Source of the DNA: JAYRSJ01 sp041920215
GTDB lineage: Bacteria > Pseudomonadota > Gammaproteobacteria > Burkholderiales > Burkholderiaceae_C
Reading direction: 5' to 3'
Length of the DNA: 64,000 bases
Assembly: GCA_041920215.1 (NCBI GenBank)
Contig: JAYRSJ010000002.1
Location: 186,001 to 250,000, forward strand
The notes beneath the pieces were generated by a model. That model saw only the letters and a list, made by a program, of their open reading frames with translations. It made no database searches and was not told the origin of the DNA. Every line of letters starts with the position of its first letter. Position 1 is the stretch's first letter. Shown one piece after another: positions 25,145 through 34,805 of the stretch. The position numbers were made by a program, and so were the translations under genes.

Positions 25145-25168
25145 GGGGCGTGCAGGGGTGGCGCCGGT

Positions 25169-26350
25169 TCAGCGCGTCATGATCTGCGCATAGCAGCCGT
25201 AGCTGCTGGCGCTGTAGTTGAGCGTCGCGAGATCGCTGCTGCGCCGGTCGCTGTTGACCTGGCAGCCCAGCGTGGTGGCGCGGCTGGGCTGCCAGCGCAG
25301 GCCCAGATTGATGCCGTGGCTGCGGTCGTCGCTCTCGCCCGCCCCCTGGCGGTCCAGATGGCGCAGCTGCAGCCCGGCATCCAGCGCGATCTTGGCCGTC
25401 AGCGCGTAGTTGGCGGCCAGGTTCAGGCTGTTGGCCACGCGGTTGACCTCGCTGCTGCCGCCGGCGGCGCCGCTGGCATAGTTTTCCTGCACCGTGTCGC
25501 GCGCAACCGTGGTGGTGAAGCGCAGCTTGGCGCCGGGCTCCCAGATCCAGCTGAGGCGGCCGGTCACGCCGGAATAGTCGCGCACCGCCGATGTCGTGTT
25601 GTCAATGCGGCTCAGGCTCAGTCGGCCGCTCAGATGGCTGGCGGCGCTGGCGGTCCAGCCGCCGCCGAGCTCCAGATCCTGGCGCCGGTAGTCGTTGCGC
25701 ACGGTGAAGATGAAGACGCGGCTGAAGCCCTCGCCCTCGGTGTGGCGCGCGGTCAGGCCCAGGCGCAGATCGCCGCTGGGGCGCCACACCAGGCCGGCGG
25801 ACGCGCTGTCCTGCTGGTAGTTGAGCAGCCGGTACTGCGGCGCGCTGAACTCGCGCCGCTGATGGCCCAGCCCGCCTTCCAGCGCCAGCTTGCCGGCCAG
25901 GCCGTAGCGCAGGCTCAGCTGGGCCTGGTCGGTCTGCTCGATGTTCTTCTGCCGTATCACCTCGACCTGGGTGCTGACGTTGTACTCGGCCAGCTGGCGG
26001 TTGGAGCGCAGCGAGACCGAGCCGCTGAGCTTGCTGAAGGCCTGCCAGTCCAGCGCGGCGCTCAGTCCGTAGCTGTTGTTGTTGAGGCCCTTGTCGCGGC
26101 GGTAGGCGTTGTGGCGCAGATTGGCGTCCAGGCGCACGCGCTGGCGGCCGAAGGCCTTGTCGATGCCGGCCAGCAGGGCCAGGCTGGCGACCTGGTCGCT
26201 GTTGGGCACCTCGGCCTCGGGCAGGCGGTAGACATTGGAGACATGGTTCAGGCTCAGCGAGCTGCCCAGGTAGTAGGGGCTCTGCTGGGCCAGCGCAGGC
26301 GCGCTGGCCAGGACCAGGACAAGACCGGACAGGCGGCGATAGGCGGTCAT
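25169..26350 (-). CDS. EpsL-like outer-membrane beta-barrel protein of EPS locus
   Basis: A 393-residue exported protein with signal peptide 'LSGLVLVLASAPALAQQ'. The mature part is a run of alternating polar/hydrophobic strands rich in Ser, Arg, Asn and Tyr, as in a large outer-membrane barrel. The start 'SPYYLGSSLSLNHVSNVYR' and the C-terminal strand ending 'SSYGCYAQIMTR' resemble EpsL, the outer-membrane protein of PEP-CTERM/exosortase-linked EPS loci. It may help EPS cross the outer membrane; this is inference. It is the second gene of the operon, 16 bases after the initiating glycosyl-phosphate transferase. Confidence 0.75.
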   Translation of the reverse strand: MTAYRRLSGLVLVLASAPALAQQSPYYLGSSLSLNHVSNVYRLPEAEVPNSDQVASLALLAGIDKAFGRQRVRLDANLRHNAYRRDKGLNNNSYGLSAALDWQAFSKLSGSVSLRSNRQLAEYNVSTQVEVIRQKNIEQTDQAQLSLRYGLAGKLALEGGLGHQRREFSAPQYRLLNYQQDSASAGLVWRPSGDLRLGLTARHTEGEGFSRVFIFTVRNDYRRQDLELGGGWTASAASHLSGRLSLSRIDNTTSAVRDYSGVTGRLSWIWEPGAKLRFTTTVARDTVQENYASGAAGGSSEVNRVANSLNLAANYALTAKIALDAGLQLRHLDRQGAGESDDRSHGINLGLRWQPSRATTLGCQVNSDRRSSDLATLNYSASSYGCYAQIMTR

Positions 26351-26366
26351 CGGTGGACGGTCTCTT

Positions 26367-27761
26367 TCAGTAGGCGTGGCGGTCGAACAGCATCAGCCGG
26401 GCGGTGCGCAGAATGATCTGCAGATCCAGGGCCAGCGACCAGTTGCGCAGGTATTCCAGATCGTATTCGACCCGCGCCTTCATCTTGTCTATCGTGTCGG
26501 TCTCGCCGCGCAGGCCGTTGACCTGGGCCCAGCCGGTGATGCCGGGCTTGACCTTGTGGCGCACCATATAGGCCTTGATCAGCTGGCGGTACTCCTCGTT
26601 GTGGGCCACCGCATGCGGGCGCGGGCCGACGATGCTCATGCGCCCCTGCAGCACATTGATGAACTGCGGCAGCTCGTCCAGCGAGGTCTTGCGTATGAAG
26701 GCGCCGAAGCGGGTGATGCGCGGATCGTCCTTGGTGGCCTGCTTGACCACCGCGCCGTTGTCCATGGCGCGCATCGAGCGGAACTTGTAGACGATGATCT
26801 CCTCGCCGTCCAGGCCATTGCGGCGCTGCTTGAAGATGATGGGGCCGGGCGAGCTGAGCTTCACGCCGATCGCCACCGCCAGCAGGATGGGCGAGATCAG
26901 CACCAGGATCAGGCTGGCCAGCACCACATCGCTGATGCGCTTGACCAGCTCGTTGGTGCCGGTGAAGGGGGTTTCGCAGATGCCCACCACCGGCACGCCG
27001 TTCATGTCCTGCAGCCGGCCCTGGATGATGGAGATGCCGAACACATCGGGCACGAAGTACAGCGAGGCGGTGGTGCCCTGCACCTGTTCCAGCAGCTGCA
27101 GGATGCGCGGCTGCGAGCCCAGCGGCAGCGTGATGTAGACCTCGCGCACGCCCTTGCTGCGGATGTAGTCGCTCAGCTCGGAGAGGGTTCCCAGCAGGCG
27201 GCCGGCGGTATCGGGGTGCAGGCGCTCGTCCTGGCGGTCGTCGAAGAAGCCCAGCAGATCGCTGCTCTTGTCCTCGCCCTCGCGCAGGGCCCGGGCCACC
27301 TTGGCCCCCAGCGGGCCGGCGCCAACGATCACCGCCGTGCGGCGCGCCTCCGGTCGGGCGCGGTGCCACAGCAGCACGCGGCGACCGGTCTCCACCGCGA
27401 GGATCTGGGCCAGCGGCGTCAGGCCGGCCCACCAGATCAGCACATCCGGCTCGAAAAAGCCCAGGCTGCTGGTGGCATAGCCGCACAGCCAGAGGATGAC
27501 CAGCAGCATCAGCCAGGAACTGATCACATCGATGCCGGCGCTGGCCGGATGCTGGCCGAAGCGGTTGCGGCCCGGGAAGGTCAGCGCGAACACCAGCAGG
27601 CACAGGGTCAGCGTGGAACGCAGCACCGGTTCGCCGAACCAGGCGTTGACCAGCAGATAGCTCAGGACGATCAGCCCGGGCTCCAGAAAGGCGGCGACGA
27701 GGGATTCGACCGATTGCGGTGCGCTGTAGAAAGTTCTCTTGTAACTTCGATCCTCGAACAT
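26367..27761 (-). CDS. Undecaprenyl-phosphate glucose phosphotransferase (WcaJ-like)
   Basis: A 464-residue membrane enzyme that starts EPS repeat assembly by moving glucose-1-phosphate to undecaprenyl phosphate. The N-terminal part has four hydrophobic segments (to about residue 120), then a Rossmann-like domain with 'AVIVGAGPLGAKVARAL'. The C-terminal sugar transferase domain has 'GPIIFKQRRNGLDGEEI', 'RKTSLDELPQFINVLQGRM', 'VGPRPHAVAHNEEYR' and 'KPGITGWAQVNGLRGETDT'. ATG 27761 follows 'aaggagc'; the longer frame was rejected. It is the first gene of the operon running to 18619, so its promoter must lie in 27762-27955. Confidence 0.93.
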   Translation of the reverse strand: MFEDRSYKRTFYSAPQSVESLVAAFLEPGLIVLSYLLVNAWFGEPVLRSTLTLCLLVFALTFPGRNRFGQHPASAGIDVISSWLMLLVILWLCGYATSSLGFFEPDVLIWWAGLTPLAQILAVETGRRVLLWHRARPEARRTAVIVGAGPLGAKVARALREGEDKSSDLLGFFDDRQDERLHPDTAGRLLGTLSELSDYIRSKGVREVYITLPLGSQPRILQLLEQVQGTTASLYFVPDVFGISIIQGRLQDMNGVPVVGICETPFTGTNELVKRISDVVLASLILVLISPILLAVAIGVKLSSPGPIIFKQRRNGLDGEEIIVYKFRSMRAMDNGAVVKQATKDDPRITRFGAFIRKTSLDELPQFINVLQGRMSIVGPRPHAVAHNEEYRQLIKAYMVRHKVKPGITGWAQVNGLRGETDTIDKMKARVEYDLEYLRNWSLALDLQIILRTARLMLFDRHAY

Positions 27762-27942
27762 CGTTCCCGGGCTCCTTGGCCTCAAGTTATTGGTCTGCGG
27801 TCCTGTCAGGCGGTGTTGCGCAGCAGGTCCTGCCCTTGTCCGGTCCTCCCCGACCCGTCGGCAGGCGGCGAATTCTCACCCAATTCCCCGGCGTGCCTGG
27901 ACAGGTCCACCCCCTAGATCACTGGGGGAGAGCGCCCCTGCC

Positions 27943-27948
27943 TACAAT
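27943..27948 (+). promoter_or_regulatory. Candidate -10 box of ubiJ
   Basis: TACAAT (5 of 6 to TATAAT) ends 7 bases before the ubiJ ATG at 27956, so transcription would begin at or next to the start codon (leaderless mRNA). No -35 match was seen. A CCCCC/GGGGG inverted repeat (27910-27914 with 27924-27928) lies just upstream. Confidence 0.4.
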
Positions 27949-27955
27949 CCGCGCC

Positions 27956-28471
27956 ATGCTTCAACAATGGTCTGCCCTCTTCGCGCCCGCACTGCAGGAT
28001 CGCATCTGCCTGTTGCTCAACCATGTCATCGGCCGTGAGCCGGTGGCGATGAACCGGCTGCGGCCCCATGCCGGCCGCGCCGTGCTGGTGCATCTGCGCG
28101 GCTGGCCGGCCCTGCTGCCGCCGGCGCCCGATCTGGTGCTGGGCATCACGCCGGCCGGTCTGTTCGAGCGCCTGGACAGCGCGCCGGCCGAGGCGCTGCG
28201 CATCGAGCTCGATGCCAGCAACCCCGCGGCCATGGCCCTGGGCAGCCTCAGCGGCGCCCGGCCCCAGGTCGAGGTGCAGGGCGATGCCCAGCTGGCCGCC
28301 GAGATCAGCTGGCTGATGGAGAACCTGCGCTGGGACATCGAGGACGATCTGGCCGCCCTGGTCGGTCCGGCCGCGGCCCAGCAGCTGGCACGTGCGGCGC
28401 GGGCGGCGGGTGGGGCGCTGGCCGCGCTGGCGCGCGGCGCGGCCGCCCTGATGCCGGGCGCGCGCCCATGA
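27956..28471 (+). CDS. ubiJ: Ubiquinone biosynthesis accessory factor UbiJ (SCP2-like)
   Basis: A 171-residue cytoplasmic protein with an SCP2-type lipid-binding fold. The N-terminus is 'MLQQWSALFAPALQDRICLL' and the centre 'VQGDAQLAAEISWLMENLRW'. It ends in an Ala/Arg-rich helix. UbiJ binds hydrophobic intermediates in the aerobic ubiquinone complex. ATG 27956 was chosen: the frame further upstream is the divergent promoter region. Its stop overlaps the ubiB start by 4 bases, which supports the name strongly. Similarity within this family is weak, so context carries much of the call. Confidence 0.85.
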   Translation: MLQQWSALFAPALQDRICLLLNHVIGREPVAMNRLRPHAGRAVLVHLRGWPALLPPAPDLVLGITPAGLFERLDSAPAEALRIELDASNPAAMALGSLSGARPQVEVQGDAQLAAEISWLMENLRWDIEDDLAALVGPAAAQQLARAARAAGGALAALARGAAALMPGARP

Positions 28472-30027
28472 GGTCTCCGGCCCGGCTGCTGGTCATCGCC
28501 TGGACGGTGCTGCGCTTCGGCCTCGACGAGCTGGCGCTCGCGGGGCTGCAGCGGCGGCGCTTCCGCCTGTTGCGCCGGGTGCTGCTGCTGGGCCGTCGCT
28601 TCGAGCAGCCGCGCGGCCTGCGCCTGCGCCTGGCGCTGGAGCATCTGGGGCCGATCTTCGTCAAGTTCGGCCAGGTGCTGTCGACCCGGCGCGATCTGGT
28701 GCCGCTGGACATCATCGAGGAGCTCGCCAAGCTGCAGGACCGGGTACCTTCCTTCCCGGCCGCGCAGTCCAGGGCCCTGGTCGAGCGTGCCTTCGGCAAG
28801 CCGGTGGAACAGCTGTTCGCCAGCTTCGAGGCCGAGCCGGTGGCCAGCGCCTCGATCGCCCAGGTGCATTTCGCCACCTTGCATGACGGCCGGCCGGTGG
28901 CGGTCAAGGTGCTGCGGCCCGGCATGCTGGATGTGATCGAGGACGATCTGGCGCTGCTGCGCACGCTGGCCGGCTGGGTCGAGCGGCTCTCGGTTGACGG
29001 CCGGCGACTCAAGCCGCGCGAGGTGGTGGCCGAGTTCGATACCTATCTGCACGACGAGCTGGACCTGGTGCGCGAGGCCGCCAACGCGGCCCAGCTGCGC
29101 CGCAATATGGACGGCCTGGGCCTGGTGATGGTGCCCGAGATGCACTGGGACCTGTGCAGCAGCGATGTGATCGTGATGGAGCGCATGGATGGCGTGCCGA
29201 TCTCGCAGATCGAGCGCCTGCGTGCGGCCGGAGTCGATATCAAGAAGCTGGCACGCGATGGCGTCACCATCTTCTTCACCCAGGTCTTCCGTGACGGCTT
29301 CTTCCATGCCGATATGCACCCGGGCAATATCCAGGTCAGCCTGGCGCCGGCCACCTTCGGCCGCTATATCGCGCTGGACTTCGGCATCATCGGCACGCTG
29401 ACCGAGGTGGACAAGGAGTACCTGGCGCAGAACTTCATCGCCTTCTTCCAGCGCGACTACAAGCGGGTGGCCGAACTGCACATCGCCTCGGGCTGGGTAC
29501 CGCCCCAGACCCGGGTGGACGAGCTGGAGAGCGCGGTGCGCGCGGTCTGCGAGCCGCATTTCGACCGACCGCTTAAGGACATCTCGCTGGGCCAGGTGCT
29601 GATGCGCCTGTTCCAGACCTCGCGCCGCTTCAATGTCGAGATCCAGCCCCAGCTGGTGCTGCTGCAGAAGACCCTGCTCAATATCGAGGGCCTGGGCCGC
29701 CAGCTCGACCCCGAGCTGGATCTCTGGTCCACCGCCAAGCCCTTTCTGGAGCGCTGGATGAACGAGCAGGTGGGCTGGCGCGCCTTCGTCAACCAGCTCA
29801 AGAAGGAGGCGCCGCGCTATGCCCAGCTCTTCCCCGAGCTGCCGCGCCTGCTGCACGACAGCCTGAAGCAGCGCGCCGGCGGCAGCGAGCGCGAGCTGCT
29901 GCTGGCCCTGCTCGGCGAGCAGCGCAGCACCAACCGCCTGCTGCGTGCGGTGTTGTTCGCCGGCATAGGCTTTGCCACCGGCCTGGTGCTGGCACAGATC
30001 CTGGTGCGCGGCGGCTGGCTCAGCTGA
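28468..30027 (+). CDS. ubiB: UbiB family ABC1 kinase-like protein, ubiquinone biosynthesis
   Basis: A 519-residue atypical protein kinase-like ATPase needed for ubiquinone synthesis at the inner membrane. Seen are the KxGQ motif 'IFVKFGQVLSTRRDLVP', the Ala-rich loop 'PVASASIAQVHFA', 'VAVKVLRPGM', 'DGFFHADMHPGNIQV' and the metal-binding 'ALDFGIIGTL'. Two hydrophobic C-terminal segments ('LRAVLFAGIGFATGLVLAQI') anchor it. ATG 28468 overlaps the ubiJ stop (ATGA). No ubiE gene is adjacent on this side. Confidence 0.96.
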   Translation: MRSPARLLVIAWTVLRFGLDELALAGLQRRRFRLLRRVLLLGRRFEQPRGLRLRLALEHLGPIFVKFGQVLSTRRDLVPLDIIEELAKLQDRVPSFPAAQSRALVERAFGKPVEQLFASFEAEPVASASIAQVHFATLHDGRPVAVKVLRPGMLDVIEDDLALLRTLAGWVERLSVDGRRLKPREVVAEFDTYLHDELDLVREAANAAQLRRNMDGLGLVMVPEMHWDLCSSDVIVMERMDGVPISQIERLRAAGVDIKKLARDGVTIFFTQVFRDGFFHADMHPGNIQVSLAPATFGRYIALDFGIIGTLTEVDKEYLAQNFIAFFQRDYKRVAELHIASGWVPPQTRVDELESAVRAVCEPHFDRPLKDISLGQVLMRLFQTSRRFNVEIQPQLVLLQKTLLNIEGLGRQLDPELDLWSTAKPFLERWMNEQVGWRAFVNQLKKEAPRYAQLFPELPRLLHDSLKQRAGGSERELLLALLGEQRSTNRLLRAVLFAGIGFATGLVLAQILVRGGWLS

Positions 30028-30083
30028 GGCCGGAATCGCTGCGCCAGCCCGGGCTTGCCAGGGGGCGGAATGCGGCTCGCTGC

Positions 30084-30108
30084 GGCTAAACTTGCGCGCC
30101 TTTTAGCC
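30084..30108. repeat. Inverted repeat between ubiB and symporter gene
   Basis: GGCTAAA (30084-30090) and TTTAGCC (30102-30108) are exact inverted copies with an 11-base spacer. It could be a weak terminator for ubiB or an operator for the symporter gene that starts at 30170. 'TAAACT' inside it is a possible -10. Confidence 0.35.
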
Positions 30109-30169
30109 TGCTGGCGCGTTTTGTGCATCGCCAGCGCCTGATCGATTCACCACTTATCGGAGTGCGCCC

Positions 30170-31675
30170 GTGCTGGTCACTTTTGTCGTCCTTTATCTGA
30201 TGGTCACCGTCGGCGTCGGCCTGATCGCGGCCCGCAAGGTGCACAACGCCAAGGACTATCTGGTCGCGGGCCGCAGCCTGCCGCTGTACATGAATGTGGC
30301 GACGGTGTTCGCCACCTGGTTTGGCGCCGAGACGGTGCTGGCGGTATCGGCCACCTTCGCGATGGACGGTCTGTCGGGCATCCCCGGCGACCCCTTCGGC
30401 GCCTCGGCTGCGCTGTTCCTGGCGGCCCTGCTGTTTGCCCGCCTGTTCTACCGGCTGAACCTGCTGACCATCGGGGACTTCTACAAGAAGCGCTACGGCA
30501 AGGGCGTGGAGGTGCTGACCAGCATCGCGATCACGCTGAGCTATCTGGGCTGGACTTCGGCCCAGATGACGGCGCTGGGCCTGGTGATCCACATCCTGTC
30601 CGGCGGTGCGGTGGAGCTGAACCACGCCATCCTGGGCGGTGCGGCCCTGGTGATGATCTACACCATCTTCGGCGGCATGTGGTCGGTGGCCTTCACCGAT
30701 CTGTTCCAGACCATCGTCATCATCATCGGCCTGAGCCTGGTGGCGGTGCTGGTGGGCGGCATGGCCGGCGGTGTCGGCCCGGTGCTGGACCATGCGATGG
30801 CGGCCGGCAAGCTGCAGTTCATCGCGCCCGAGGCCGATGGGGCGGCGATCTGGGCGCTGGCGGCCGGCTTCCTGACGGTGGCCTTCGGCTCGGTGCCGCA
30901 GCAGGACGTGTTCCAGCGCATGACCAGCGCCAAGGACGAGAAGACCGCGGTGCGCGGCACCATGATTGGCGCCAGCGTCTATCTGCTGTTCGCCGCCGTG
31001 CCCATCTACATCGCCTACTCGGCCCTGGTGATGGATCCCAATCTGGCCCAGCTCTTCGGTTCCGAGGATGGTCGCGAGGTGCAGCGCATCCTGCCCGACC
31101 TGATCCTCAACAAGATGCCGCTGTGGGCGCAGATCATGTTCTTCGGCGCCTTGCTGTCGGCCATCCTGTCCACCGCCAGCGGCACCCTGCTGGCGCCCAC
31201 CGCCACCTTCACCGAGAACGTGCTCAAGCCCTTCGCTCCGCAGATGAGCGACAAGCAGTTCCTGCTGACCCTGCGCATCGTGCTGGTGACCTTCACGCTG
31301 GGGGCGCTGCTGTTCGCACTGAACTCGCGCTCGACCATGTACGAGATGGTGCAGAACGCCTACAAGGTCACGCTGGTGGCGGCCTTTGTGCCGCTGGTGG
31401 CCGGCGCCTTCTGGAAGAAGGCCTCGACCCAGGGGGCCTTCACCTCCATCGTGCTGGGCCTGCTGTTCTGGATCGGTGCCGAGGTGAGCGCTGCCGAAGC
31501 CCTGGTGCCGCCGCAGCTGGTGGGCTTCGCCGCCTCGCTGATCGGCATGCTGATCGGCTCGCTGGCGCCACAGCTGATCAAGCCCGCCGGGCAGTCGATC
31601 GCGGCGGCCATCCAGCATGAGCAGCAGCAGGCCCATGCCCATGCGCAGGCCCGCGGCCACGGCCACAAACACTGA
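30170..31675 (+). CDS. Sodium:solute symporter family protein with His-rich C-terminal tail
   Basis: A 501-residue membrane protein with about 13 hydrophobic segments and the SSS landmarks 'KVHNAKDYLVAGRSLPLY', 'ATVFATWFGAETVLAVS', 'FGGMWSVAFTDLFQT' and 'GSVPQQDVFQRMTSAKDE'. It should import a small solute with sodium; the solute cannot be named. The last 25 residues leave the membrane and carry 'HAHAQARGHGHKH', six His in 19 residues, which could bind metal. GTG 30170 follows 'cggag'. It is monocistronic by spacing, and a TATAAT lies downstream before the next gene. Confidence 0.9.
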   Translation: MLVTFVVLYLMVTVGVGLIAARKVHNAKDYLVAGRSLPLYMNVATVFATWFGAETVLAVSATFAMDGLSGIPGDPFGASAALFLAALLFARLFYRLNLLTIGDFYKKRYGKGVEVLTSIAITLSYLGWTSAQMTALGLVIHILSGGAVELNHAILGGAALVMIYTIFGGMWSVAFTDLFQTIVIIIGLSLVAVLVGGMAGGVGPVLDHAMAAGKLQFIAPEADGAAIWALAAGFLTVAFGSVPQQDVFQRMTSAKDEKTAVRGTMIGASVYLLFAAVPIYIAYSALVMDPNLAQLFGSEDGREVQRILPDLILNKMPLWAQIMFFGALLSAILSTASGTLLAPTATFTENVLKPFAPQMSDKQFLLTLRIVLVTFTLGALLFALNSRSTMYEMVQNAYKVTLVAAFVPLVAGAFWKKASTQGAFTSIVLGLLFWIGAEVSAAEALVPPQLVGFAASLIGMLIGSLAPQLIKPAGQSIAAAIQHEQQQAHAHAQARGHGHKH

Positions 31676-31723
31676 GGAGCGTGGCCCAAAACCGGCCGGG
31701 GGCGGCGTGCGAGCGCCGGCCCG

Positions 31724-31729
31724 TATAAT
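31724..31729 (+). promoter_or_regulatory. Consensus -10 box (TATAAT) of the FmdB gene
   Basis: A perfect TATAAT in a GC-rich gap lies 28 bases before the ATG at 31758. No -35 match was found at 16-18 bases (the 17-base position reads ggcggc), so it may need an activator or rely on the strong -10. It probably drives the FmdB and DUF502 genes. Confidence 0.55.
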
Positions 31730-31757
31730 TTCGCGTTTCAAATCAACGGTTTAGACC

Positions 31758-32084
31758 ATGCCTATCTACGCCTACCGCTGCAGTTCCTGCGGTCACGCCA
31801 AGGATGTGCTGCAAAAGATGTCCGATGCCCCGCTGACGGTCTGCCCGTCTTGTGGTGCCGAGAGCTTTGCCAAGCAGGTCACCGCCGCCGGTTTCCAGCT
31901 CAAGGGATCCGGCTGGTACGCCACCGATTTCAAGGGCGGCGCCGGTGCTGCTGCGGGCACGGCGGCCACCGCGGGCGCTGCGGCGCCGGCGGCCGCGTCC
32001 GGCAGCGGCGACACGCCGCCTGCCGCCGCCCCGGCCGCTGCCTCCGCTTCCGCCCCCTGCGGCGGCTCCTGCGCCTGTCACTGA
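31758..32084 (+). CDS. FmdB family zinc ribbon protein
   Basis: A 108-residue protein. The N-terminal 45 residues form a zinc ribbon with two Cys pairs, 'RCSSCGHAKDVLQKM' and 'TVCPSCGAESFAKQV'. This FmdB-type regulatory/nucleic-acid-binding fold is common upstream of housekeeping genes. The middle is an Ala/Gly/Pro-rich linker of about 40 residues. The end is 'APCGGSCACH', a second Cys/His cluster. Its exact role is unknown. It precedes the DUF502 gene by 42 bases and aspS by about 830, a gene order that I recall from related genomes but cannot check here. Confidence 0.88.
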   Translation: MPIYAYRCSSCGHAKDVLQKMSDAPLTVCPSCGAESFAKQVTAAGFQLKGSGWYATDFKGGAGAAAGTAATAGAAAPAAASGSGDTPPAAAPAAASASAPCGGSCACH

Positions 32085-32126
32085 ATCCGGCTCGCTGCCT
32101 GCGCCCCCGCCCCACCTAGGAAGCAT

Positions 32127-32774
32127 GTGAAGAAATACATCATCACCGGACTGTTGGTCTGGCTGCCGCTGGCCATCACCGTCTGGGTGCTTCTGTGGGT
32201 GCTGGGCGTGATCGACGCGGTCTTCACCGCGCTGCTGGATGCCTCGCAGGCCCTGCTGCCGACCAGCCTGCATGCCAGCATCGAGATGCTGCGCCATGTG
32301 CCTGGCCTGGGCCTGGTGATCCTGGTCGGCGGCCTGCTGCTGACCGGGGTGTTCGTCGCCAATATCTTCGGCCAGTGGTGGCTGCGTCAGTGGCACCGCA
32401 TCCTGTCGAACATCCCCATCGTCAAGAGCATCTACAACTCGGTCAAGCAGGTCTCCGACACGCTGTTCTCCAGCAGCGGCAACGCCTTCCGCGAGGCGGT
32501 GCTGGTGCCCTATCCGCATGCCGGCAGCTGGACCATCGCCTTCGTCACCGGCCGGCCCAGCCTGGAGGCGGCGCGGCATTTCGAGACCGAGCATGTCAGC
32601 GTCTATGTGCCGACCACGCCCAACCCGACCTCGGGCTTCTTCCTGATGATGCCGCGCGCCAGCATCCGGCCGCTCAATATGAGCGTGGATGCGGCGCTCA
32701 AGCACATCATCTCGATGGGCGTGGTGGCGCCGCCCGAGCCGCTGGATGCACCGGCACGAAATCTGCCGGGTTGA
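32127..32774 (+). CDS. DUF502 family membrane protein
   Basis: A 215-residue inner-membrane protein of the DUF502 family. Membrane segments lie at about residues 5-30 ('ITGLLVWLPLAITVWVLLWV') and 60-82 ('GLGLVILVGGLLLTGVFVAN'). The soluble C-terminal half has 'NIPIVKSIYNSVKQVSDTL' and 'TPNPTSGFFLMMPRASI', which are diagnostic for the family. The molecular function is unknown. GTG 32127 follows 'ctaggaag'. aspS follows at 32916. Confidence 0.92.
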   Translation: MKKYIITGLLVWLPLAITVWVLLWVLGVIDAVFTALLDASQALLPTSLHASIEMLRHVPGLGLVILVGGLLLTGVFVANIFGQWWLRQWHRILSNIPIVKSIYNSVKQVSDTLFSSSGNAFREAVLVPYPHAGSWTIAFVTGRPSLEAARHFETEHVSVYVPTTPNPTSGFFLMMPRASIRPLNMSVDAALKHIISMGVVAPPEPLDAPARNLPG

Positions 32775-32915
32775 GCGCCCCGGCAAGCGCTCAACCCTGA
32801 GGGCCCGCCGCCAGCCGCGACCCGGCCCCGCCAGCGCCTCCTCCTTTTGATCCCTCAATGAATGAACCCGGCCGCGCGCCGCGCCGCCCTTTCGAAAATT
32901 CCGGAGAACCAAGTC

Positions 32916-34718
<1,803 letters not shown>

Positions 34719-34748
34719 TGCGCCGATCTGCGCAGCGTTAGCGCCAGC

Positions 34749-34774
34749 AAAGGGCAGCCCAGGCTGCCCTTTTT
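34749..34774 (+). terminator. Rho-independent terminator of aspS
   Basis: AGGGCAGCC (34751-34759) pairs with GGCTGCCCT (34762-34770) and is followed by a run of five T. This is the clearest intrinsic terminator in the window. It overlaps an apparent ATG at 34776, which is why the next gene is placed at 34806. Confidence 0.9.
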
Positions 34775-34805
34775 CATGTCTGTATCCAAACGTAGGGAGA
34801 GCGAG

